8,490 nt of DNA, taken from Pseudomonadota bacterium. GTDB lineage: Bacteria > Pseudomonadota > Alphaproteobacteria > Reyranellales > Reyranellaceae. Location of the stretch: the NCBI GenBank assembly GCA_023386865.1, contig JAEWIV010000446.1:1-8490 (forward strand). Reading direction: 5' to 3'. Positions 1 through 5,029 of this stretch are shown piece by piece. The notes below the pieces were generated by a model. It had not been told where the DNA came from, made no database searches, and worked only from the letters and a program-made list of their open reading frames with translations. A program made the position numbers and the translations under genes. How positions within the stretch are numbered: position 1 is the first letter of the stretch; every line of letters begins with the position of its first letter.

Positions 1-32
1 CGGCGCGCGCGCCCCCCCGCGGCCCCATGACC

Positions 33-1553
33 TTAGAGCAGCTTGCGCAGCTCCGTCTTGAGAATCTTGCCGTAGTTGTTCTTGGGCAGCGCCGCGATGA
101 ACCTGTAGTCCTTCGGCCGCTTGAAGCGCGCGATGTTCTCGAGGCAGAGCTGGTCGAGCTCGGCCGGCTTCACGGCCCTGCCGTCCCGCGCCACCACGAA
201 GGCCACGACCTCCTCGCCCCATTCCGCATGCGGGCGGCCGACCACCGAACACTCGGCGACGGCGGGATGCAGGTTCAGCACGTCCTCGATCTCGCGCGGA
301 TAGATGTTGGAGCCGCCCGAGATGATCATGTCCTTGGAGCGGTCCTTCAGCGTCAGCAGGCCTTCCTCGTCGAAGGCGCCGACGTCGCCGGTCCACAGCC
401 AGCCGTCGCGCAGCGACTTCGCCGTCGCCTCGGGATCGTTCCAGTAGCCCGCCATCACCGTGTCGCCCTTGACGATGATCTCGCCGACTTCGCCCACCGG
501 CAGCTGCCGGCCGTCCTCGTCGACCACCTTCACCGCGACACACGAATCGGGCCGGCCGGCCGAGGCCAGGCGCTGTTCCCAGCGCGGATGGTCGCGATCG
601 GCATGCATCTCGCGGCTGAGATGGGTGATGGTCATCGGGCTCTCGCCCTGGCCGTAGAGCTGGGCGAGCTTGTCGCCCAGAAGGTCGAGCGCGCGCTTGA
701 GGTCGGAGACGTACATCGGCGCGCCGCCGTAGGGGATCAGGCGTAGCGCATCGGGCCTGAGGTCGGCCACGCTGCCGTGCTCGATCAGCCGCTTCACCAT
801 GGTCGGCGCCAGGAAGATGCTGCACTGCGGCCAGCGGTTCATCAGCTCGACCGTCTCGGGCACCTCGTACTTGCCGCTCTCGGGGAAGACCTGCACCGCG
901 CCTCGGGTCAGCAGCGGAAAGTTCCACAGGCCCGAGCCGTGGCTGATCGGCGCGGCATGCACGATCGAGCCGCCGACCGGCGGGCGGTCGACGTCGGCGA
1001 AGTAGTTGAGCGCCATCGCCAGCAGATTGCGATGGGTGAGCGTGGCGCCCTTGGGGCGACCGGTCGTGCCCGAGGTGTAGAACAGCCAGGCCGGATCGGT
1101 CGCCTCGGCCTCGGCCATGGCGATCGGATCGCCGACCTCCATGAAGCTGTAGGAGCGCGTCGTGACGTCGACGATCTCCTCGAGCGCAGGCGCCTCCTTG
1201 GCCGCCTCGGCGATGGTGTCGGCGAGGTCGGGCGTGACGAAGCAGAGCCTGGCGCCGGAATTCTCCAGGATGAAGGCGAACTCCCTGGCATGCAGCTTGG
1301 CATTCATCGGCACGGCGCACAGGCCGGCATGCCAGACGGCGTACATGACCTCGACTGCCTCCACGCAATTGGTCATGGCGATAGCTACGCGATCGCCGCG
1401 CTGGAGGCGGAACCGCCCAGTCAGATGCATGCTCATGACCGAGACCTTGCGCCACAGGTCGCGATAGCCGAGATGGACCGACGTCCCGCGCGCCAGCGCC
1501 GGCAAGTCGCGGAACTCGCGGGACGATCCCAGCAGGAGATGAGCAATATTCAT
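33..1553 (-). CDS. AMP-forming acyl-CoA synthetase (ANL superfamily)
   Basis: Predicted cytoplasmic enzyme of 506 aa that activates a carboxylic acid with ATP to an acyl-adenylate and then transfers it to CoA. The core motifs are all visible. The phosphate-binding motif LFYTSGTTGRPKG lies at about 157-169. YGQGESPMT is the A5 motif. WLWTGDV is A7 and carries the ribose-binding Asp. The hinge KDRSKDMIISGG is A8. PKNNYGKILK at 490-499 carries the catalytic Lys (K496). Length is normal for fatty-acyl or aryl-CoA ligases. ATG at 1553 is preceded on the minus strand by AGGAC at suitable spacing, and the reading frame ends at TAA 33-35. It is transcribed divergently from the FAD enzyme, across only 57 bp. 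Substrate cannot be read from sequence: medium/long-chain fatty acid, aromatic acid or malonate-like acids are all possible. Family assignment is secure. Confidence 0.95.
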   Translation of the reverse strand: MNIAHLLLGSSREFRDLPALARGTSVHLGYRDLWRKVSVMSMHLTGRFRLQRGDRVAIAMTNCVEAVEVMYAVWHAGLCAVPMNAKLHAREFAFILENSGARLCFVTPDLADTIAEAAKEAPALEEIVDVTTRSYSFMEVGDPIAMAEAEATDPAWLFYTSGTTGRPKGATLTHRNLLAMALNYFADVDRPPVGGSIVHAAPISHGSGLWNFPLLTRGAVQVFPESGKYEVPETVELMNRWPQCSIFLAPTMVKRLIEHGSVADLRPDALRLIPYGGAPMYVSDLKRALDLLGDKLAQLYGQGESPMTITHLSREMHADRDHPRWEQRLASAGRPDSCVAVKVVDEDGRQLPVGEVGEIIVKGDTVMAGYWNDPEATAKSLRDGWLWTGDVGAFDEEGLLTLKDRSKDMIISGGSNIYPREIEDVLNLHPAVAECSVVGRPHAEWGEEVVAFVVARDGRAVKPAELDQLCLENIARFKRPKDYRFIAALPKNNYGKILKTELRKLL

Positions 1554-1573
1554 GGTGTCCTGTCCGTCCGACT

Positions 1574-1601
1574 ATTGCAGGCCCGGCAACGGGCTTGCAA
1601 T
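1574..1601. promoter_or_regulatory. 28-bp inverted repeat, candidate operator between divergent genes
   Basis: Arms ATTGCAGGCCCG (1574-1585) and CGGGCTTGCAAT (1590-1601) are reverse complements at 11 of 12 positions and are separated by GCAA. The dyad is centred in the 57-bp gap between the acyl-CoA synthetase start (1553) and the FAD enzyme start (1611). That is a typical place for a dimeric regulator controlling both genes. It could also fold as a hairpin in the 5' end of either transcript. The regulator is not in the window. The dyad is seen directly; its function is inferred. Confidence 0.45.
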
Positions 1602-1610
1602 GTGCCGGCA

Positions 1611-2747
1611 ATGCAGGATTTCGATTTCGCCGTCATCGGCGCCGGCATCGCCGGGGTGTCCGTCGCCTATCACCTTGCGCCCAACGCAAGCGTGGTCATT
1701 CTCGAAGGCGAGCACGTGCCCGCGTATCACACGACCGGCCGCTCGGCGGCGCTGCATTCGGAGACCTATGGCAGCAAGGAGATCCGCGCCATCACGGTGG
1801 CCTCGGGCCGCTTCTACCGCAAGCCTCCCGACGGCTTCACCGACCATCCCCTGCTGACGCCGCGCGGCGCCCTGATCGCCGGCCGCGCCGAGCAACAGGC
1901 CGACATGCAGAAGGCGGCCGCCGACTACGCACTGCTCGTCCCGAGCGTCCGCTGGATCGATCCGGTGGAAGCATTGCGTCGCCAGCCGCTGCTCAGGCCC
2001 GAGGCGGCGGCCGGCGGCGCGATCTTCGAGGACGCGGAGGACATGGACGTCGCGGCGATCCATGGCGGATTCCTGAAAGGCGCGCGTGCCGCCGGCGCCG
2101 AACTGCGCCTCGACGCCGAGGTCGTCGATCTCGGACGAAGCGGCGGCCAGTGGACGATCGGACTGCGCGGAGGCGACGAGGTCGTCGCCGCCAACATCGT
2201 CAACGCCTCCGGTGCCTGGGCGGACGTCGTCGGCGGCATGGCCGGAGCGCAGGCGATCGGGCTCGTCCCGAAGCGCCGCACTGCCTTCACGTTCGACGCG
2301 CCGGCCGGCCTCGACCTCGCGCGCATGCCGATGGTGATCGACTTCGACGAAAGCTGGTACTTCAAGCCCGAGGTCGGCCAGTTCATGGGTTCGCTCGCCG
2401 ACGAGACGCCCTCGCCGCCGTGCGACGCGCAACCGGAGGAGATCGACGTTGCCACCGCCGTCGAGCGCATCGAGACGGCGACGACGCTCTCGATCAAGCG
2501 CATCAAGAACAAGTGGGCCGGCCTGCGCAGCTTCGTCGCCGACAAGAACCTCGTCGTCGGTTACGACCCCGATGTCGACGGCTTCTTCTGGCTCGCCGGC
2601 CAGGGCGGCTACGGCATCCAGACCGGCGAAGCAGCGGGTCGCCTCGCCGCCGACCTCGCCCTGGGCAAGGGCATGCCGGCCGACATCGCCGCGCTGGGAG
2701 TGAGCGAGTCCGCACTGTCGCCGGCGCGCTTCAGGCGCCTCACATGA
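1611..2747 (+). CDS. FAD-dependent D-amino-acid dehydrogenase, DauA-like (DAO family)
   Basis: Predicted flavoenzyme of 378 aa that oxidises D-amino acids (or related amines) to imino/keto acids. The Rossmann motif VIGAGIAG lies at residues 8-15, with E32 ending strand 2 to bind the FAD ribose. HTTGRSAA (40-47) is the flavin-adjacent motif. GLRSFVAD and GQGGYGIQT are near the C-terminus. It aligns almost without gaps with my memory of Pseudomonas aeruginosa D-arginine dehydrogenase (DauA). Y53, R222, Y250 and R306 match that enzyme's substrate residues, but its E87 is A87 here and H48 is L48. ATG 1611 places the Rossmann motif at the usual N-terminal distance. The frame stays open far upstream only as an antisense shadow of the ligase gene. 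An in-frame GTG at 1602 is an alternative start, and no strong ribosome-binding site is visible. A broad 'glycine/D-amino-acid oxidase-like' label is the safe fallback. Confidence 0.85.
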   Translation: MQDFDFAVIGAGIAGVSVAYHLAPNASVVILEGEHVPAYHTTGRSAALHSETYGSKEIRAITVASGRFYRKPPDGFTDHPLLTPRGALIAGRAEQQADMQKAAADYALLVPSVRWIDPVEALRRQPLLRPEAAAGGAIFEDAEDMDVAAIHGGFLKGARAAGAELRLDAEVVDLGRSGGQWTIGLRGGDEVVAANIVNASGAWADVVGGMAGAQAIGLVPKRRTAFTFDAPAGLDLARMPMVIDFDESWYFKPEVGQFMGSLADETPSPPCDAQPEEIDVATAVERIETATTLSIKRIKNKWAGLRSFVADKNLVVGYDPDVDGFFWLAGQGGYGIQTGEAAGRLAADLALGKGMPADIAALGVSESALSPARFRRLT

Positions 2748-2772
2748 CAGTGATCGGAAAATCACGCATCGT
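2744..2772 (+). promoter_or_regulatory. Candidate sigma70-type promoter for bufA
   Basis: ATGACA (2744-2749, five of six to TTGACA) overlaps the stop of the FAD gene. It is followed after 17 bp by CATCGT (2767-2772, three of six to TATAAT). The spacer contains a small dyad, GTGAT-CGGAAA-ATCAC (2750-2765). The start point would be near 2780, giving a leader of about 65 nt. The -10 match is poor, so this is only a candidate. Read-through from the FAD gene is possible. Confidence 0.22.
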
Positions 2773-2774
2773 CG

Positions 2775-2832
2775 CCGAGGGCTGACTTCACCTCGGGGAA
2801 TGCCGGAGGCATGGTCGGCTGAAATGTCAGCC
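2775..2832 (+). promoter_or_regulatory. Structured leader of bufA: three consecutive hairpins
   Basis: Three perfect-stem hairpins lie end to end before bufA. CCGAGG/CCTCGG has a 10-nt loop (2775-2796). ATGCC/GGCAT has a GGA loop (2800-2812). GGCTGA/TCAGCC has an AATG loop (2817-2832). The last stops exactly where the strong Shine-Dalgarno AGGGAGAGG (2833-2841) begins. The first could instead be a weak terminator of the FAD gene, but no T-run follows it. The leader may stabilise a highly expressed bufA message or adjust access to the ribosome-binding site. The stems are seen directly; the role is inferred. Confidence 0.35.
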
Positions 2833-2844
2833 AGGGAGAGGAAC

Positions 2845-3090
2845 ATGACCAGGAAGACCCTTGCCGCCACGGCGACCGCGATCTTTGCCGCCGGCACCCT
2901 CGTCACGGCGGTGAACGCCCAGCCCTCCGGCTCGGTGAAGTGCACCGGGGTCAACTCATGTAAGGGCACGAGCGCCTGCAAGACCGCCAATTCCGCCTGC
3001 AAGGGCCAGAATGCGTGCAAGGGCCAGGGCTGGGTCTCGACCACCGACGTGGTGAGCTGCACCACCCGCGGCGGCAAGGTCGTGCAGTAA
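2845..3090 (+). CDS. bufA: BufA2-type bufferin precursor peptide (periplasmic metallophore)
   Basis: Secreted ribosomal peptide precursor, 81 aa. In the bufferin family, cysteines of such precursors are oxidatively modified by a DUF692 (MNIO) enzyme and the product binds copper in the periplasm. Here an N-terminal signal peptide runs over residues 1-25: TRK, then a hydrophobic Ala/Thr-rich segment, with a likely cut after AVNA. The mature part is a cysteine-repeat sequence with C33, C39, C45, C52, C58 and C72. Most repeats read C-K-G-x-x-A or C-K-x-A-N. It ends TTRGGKVVQ after the last Cys. This pattern matches what I recall for the BufA2 group rather than the four-Cys DUF2282/BufA1 group. 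ATG 2845 follows AGGGAGAGG by 3 nt and places the signal peptide at the very N-terminus. In-frame upstream ATGs at 2800 and 2824 lack that. It is the first gene of bufABC. No DoxX-like bufD is present. Confidence 0.88.
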   Translation: MTRKTLAATATAIFAAGTLVTAVNAQPSGSVKCTGVNSCKGTSACKTANSACKGQNACKGQGWVSTTDVVSCTTRGGKVVQ

Positions 3091-3094
3091 GACC

Positions 3095-3115
3095 GGTCCT
3101 GCTTCACCCTGGACC
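3095..3115 (+). terminator. Possible intra-operon attenuator hairpin between bufA and bufB
   Basis: GGTCC (3095-3099) and GGACC (3111-3115) form a 5-bp stem with an 11-nt loop shortly after the bufA stop. A short T-run (TTTT, 3127-3130) follows 11 nt later. The palindrome GACCGGTC (3091-3098) overlaps the left arm. The stem is short and the T-run is not adjacent, so a classical terminator is unlikely. Partial termination or 3'-end protection that favours precursor over enzyme would make sense here but is inference. Confidence 0.2.
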
Positions 3116-3152
3116 TCGGCGCCTGATTTTATCGAAGCTGTAGAGCCTCATC

Positions 3153-3980
3153 GTGAACGTCGCCGTCGACTTCGGCCTCGGGCTGCGTCCCGAGCACTAC
3201 GAGGACATCGCGGCCAGCCCCGGACGGGTGAGCTGGTTCGAGGCGTTGTCGGAGAACTACATGGTGCGGGGCGGCAGCCCGCTGCGCTGGCTCGACCGCA
3301 TCCGCCGCGATTATCCGATGGCGCTGCACGGCGTGTCGCTGTCGATCGGCTCGATCGATCCGCTCGATCGGCGCTATCTCGACGAGCTGAAGACCTTGGC
3401 CGGGCGCGTGCAGCCGCTGTGGATATCCGACCATCTCTGCTTCACCGGCCTGCGCGGCCAGAACATGCACGATCTTCTGCCGCTGCCCTACACCGAGGAG
3501 GCGCTGAACCACGTCGCCGAGCGCGTCATGCAGGTGCAGGACCATCTCGGCCGCCGGCTGGTGCTGGAGAACGTGTCGAGCTACGTCACCTATGCCGCCT
3601 CCGAGCTCACGGAGTGGGACTTCATCGCCGAGCTGGCCGAGCGCGCCGACTGCGAGATCCTGCTCGACGTCAACAACGTCTACGTAAGCGCCTTCAACCA
3701 CGAGTTCGATGCAAGGGCGTTCCTGCGCGCCATGCCGCGCGAGCGCGTGCGCCAGTTCCATCTCGCCGGCCACACCCACAAGGGCAGCCACATCATCGAC
3801 ACCCACGACGAACCGATCGTGCCCGACGTGTGGTCGCTCTATGCCGAGGCGGTAAAACTCTTTCCCGGCGTGCCGACCATGATCGAGCGCGACGCCAACA
3901 TCCCGCCCTATGCCGAGCTTCTGGCCGAGCTCGACGAGGCGCGGCGCATCGCGGGCACCGTCACGAAGCAGGCGGCATGA
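3153..3980 (+). CDS. bufB: Multinuclear non-heme iron-dependent oxidase, DUF692/BufB
   Basis: Predicted cytoplasmic TIM-barrel oxidase of 275 aa that uses a two/three-iron centre and O2 to oxidise cysteines of the bufferin precursor. It belongs to the MbnB/TglH/HvfB family. Conserved family motifs in order are LHGVSLSIG (58-66), SDHLCF (92-97), LENVSSY (138-144), LLDVNNVYVSAFNH (170-183), FHLAGH (202-207), DTHDEPI (216-222) and MIERDAN (243-249). The likely iron ligands H59, H94, E139, N174 or D172, H183, H207, D216, H218 and E245 all fall in these motifs; I did not verify individual ligand roles. Length is typical. The only plausible start is GTG 3153: an in-frame TAG lies at 3141-3143 and no ATG follows it before the conserved region. 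The upstream ribosome-binding site is weak, which fits lower expression than bufA. The stop overlaps the bufC start. Confidence 0.93.
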   Translation: MNVAVDFGLGLRPEHYEDIAASPGRVSWFEALSENYMVRGGSPLRWLDRIRRDYPMALHGVSLSIGSIDPLDRRYLDELKTLAGRVQPLWISDHLCFTGLRGQNMHDLLPLPYTEEALNHVAERVMQVQDHLGRRLVLENVSSYVTYAASELTEWDFIAELAERADCEILLDVNNVYVSAFNHEFDARAFLRAMPRERVRQFHLAGHTHKGSHIIDTHDEPIVPDVWSLYAEAVKLFPGVPTMIERDANIPPYAELLAELDEARRIAGTVTKQAA

Positions 3981-4771
3981 GCGGCAACGCGGGTTCTTTG
4001 GGCGATCTGCAGCGGGCCTTCCAGGATTACCTGCTGGCGACCAGCGACACGTTCCAGTCGGCGGTGCGCGACACCAGCAAGGCCGATCGCATAACCCTGC
4101 TCGACGTCTACCGCGACGGCTATGCGCTGCGCCTGATCGAGGCGCTGACGACGGACTATCCCGGTGTGATGGCGATGGCTGGTCCTGCCGATTTCGACCA
4201 CATGGCGCGCGCCTACATCGCCGCGCACCCGTCACGCCATCCCTCGGTGCGCTGGTACGGAAGCGACCTCGCCGACTTCCTCAGCTCAACCGAACCCTAC
4301 AGCCGCACGCCCGCAGCCGCCGAGATGGCGCGCTTCGAATGGGCGCTGGGCGAGGCTTTCGACTCGCCGGACGCGACGCCGATCACCGCCGACGCGCTGA
4401 TGGCCCTGCCGCAGGAGGCGTGGGAGACGCTCGCCTTCGCCACGCTGCCCTCGTTGCGTCGCCTGACGCTGGCCTTCGAAGCGCCGCAGGCCTGGCACCA
4501 GCGCGACGAGGTCGCGCCCGGCAATCTCGACGTCGCCCGTGCCCCCGAACCACTCACCTGGGCGATCTGGCGGCCCGACCTCGTCTCCAACTTTCGCTCC
4601 CTGGACGCCGATGAGGCGGCCATGCTCGACGCGCTGGTCGAGGGCCAACCCTTCCCCGAGTTGTGCGAAGCCGTGGCATCTTTCACCGGCGAGGACCAAG
4701 CGCCGGCCCGAGCCGCCAGCCTGTTACGGGCCATGGTCGAGGGCGGCATGATCGCCGGCTTCCGGTACTGA
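3977..4771 (+). CDS. bufC: DUF2063-family MNIO partner protein, BufC
   Basis: Protein of 264 aa that in related systems (BufC, HvfC) partners the DUF692 enzyme and is thought to present the precursor peptide to it. The family was once called 'putative DNA-binding domain' and no DNA role is supported here. The N-terminal DUF2063 domain spans about residues 8-105. It shows LQRAFQDYLL, the signature DVYRDGYALRLIEAL with DYPGV, then HPSRHPSVRWYGSDLADFL. The C-terminal half contains MARFEWALGEAFDSPDA and is less conserved. The start ATG 3977 overlaps the bufB stop as ATGA, indicating translational coupling and a tight stoichiometric pair. No signal peptide or membrane segment is seen, so it should act in the cytoplasm before export of BufA. 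Confidence 0.9.
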   Translation: MSGNAGSLGDLQRAFQDYLLATSDTFQSAVRDTSKADRITLLDVYRDGYALRLIEALTTDYPGVMAMAGPADFDHMARAYIAAHPSRHPSVRWYGSDLADFLSSTEPYSRTPAAAEMARFEWALGEAFDSPDATPITADALMALPQEAWETLAFATLPSLRRLTLAFEAPQAWHQRDEVAPGNLDVARAPEPLTWAIWRPDLVSNFRSLDADEAAMLDALVEGQPFPELCEAVASFTGEDQAPARAASLLRAMVEGGMIAGFRY

Positions 4772-4785
4772 GTCCTCACCGGAGC

Positions 4786-4835
4786 GCGGACCTCCAGGTC
4801 CGCTCTAGCGTCTTGATGCGGGCCTGGAGGCCCGC
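4786..4835. repeat. Pair of inverted, near-identical palindromic units (REP-like)
   Basis: Unit 1, GCGGACCTCCAGGTCCGC (4786-4803), and unit 2, GCGGGCCTGGAGGCCCGC (4818-4835), are each perfect 8-bp-stem palindromes 14 bp apart. Unit 2 in reverse complement differs from unit 1 at only two positions. Those two positions are partners in the stem (A-T replaced by G-C), so pairing is kept. This is the layout of a dispersed REP/BIME-like element between genes. It follows the bufC stop by 14 bp and may also act as a transcript 3'-end barrier, although no T-run follows. Confidence 0.6.
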
Positions 4836-4851
4836 GGTCCAATGATCGCCG

Positions 4852-4879
4852 CTTCACTTCCTGCTAGCCTCTGAATAAT
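4852..4879 (+). promoter_or_regulatory. Candidate promoter of tRNA-Leu
   Basis: CTTCAC (4852-4857) resembles the alphaproteobacterial CTTGAC -35 box. After a 16-bp spacer, AATAAT (4874-4879) matches TATAAT at five of six positions. It is the most A/T-rich spot in the intergenic region, 12 bp before the mature tRNA 5' end, which is the expected distance for a short tRNA leader. Confidence 0.45.
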
Positions 4880-4891
4880 GTCGCGCCCGCC

Positions 4892-4979
4892 GCCCGCTTG
4901 ATGGAATGGTAGACATACGAGACTTAAAATCTCGAGGCCCGAAAGGGCCGTGCTGGTTCGAGTCCAGCAGCGGGCACCA
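4892..4979 (+). tRNA. tRNA-Leu (anticodon UAA)
   Basis: The acceptor stem GCCCGCT (4892-4898) pairs perfectly with AGCGGGC (4969-4975), followed by discriminator A and an encoded CCA (4977-4979). The anticodon stem CGAGA/TCTCG (4918-4922, 4930-4934) encloses loop CTTAAAA with anticodon TAA at 4925-4927. The long variable arm GGCCC-GAAA-GGGCC (4936-4949) is the class II feature expected for leucine. The T arm GCTGG-TTCGAGT-CCAGC (4952-4968) is perfect. It decodes UUA/UUG, rare codons in this GC-rich genome. Confidence 0.97.
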
Positions 4980-4983
4980 GATC

Positions 4984-5011
4984 GGGCAGCGCATGCTTGG
5001 CAAGGCTGCCC
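4984..5011. terminator. Hairpin between the convergent tRNA and cyclase genes
   Basis: GGGCAGC (4984-4990) pairs with GCTGCCC (5005-5011) across a 14-nt loop, starting 5 bp after the tRNA CCA. It lies between tRNA-Leu (+) and the cyclase stop at 5030 (-), so it could end transcripts from either side. There is no T-run on either strand, so Rho-independent activity would be weak. Confidence 0.35.
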
Positions 5012-5029
5012 CCACGTCACTGCGATTGC

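Noticed and set aside
1..32. Very GC-rich tract at the window edge as a regulatory element or terminator
   Set aside because: It is only C/G runs after the ligase stop, with no clear stem or T-run, and is cut by the window end.
777..1610. Long upstream extension of the FAD enzyme reading frame
   Set aside because: It is antisense to the well-supported acyl-CoA synthetase, is Arg/His/Asp-rich low-complexity sequence and has no flavoenzyme motif. The Rossmann motif begins right after ATG 1611.
2797..2816. ECF-sigma-type promoter (GGAAT ... GTC) before bufA
   Set aside because: The spacing is only 12 bp, too short for the usual 16-17 bp between ECF elements.
1572..3107. 511-codon open frame on the minus strand opposite the FAD enzyme and bufA
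   Set aside because: A GC-rich antisense shadow with no recognisable domain. The plus-strand genes have clear motifs and start signals.
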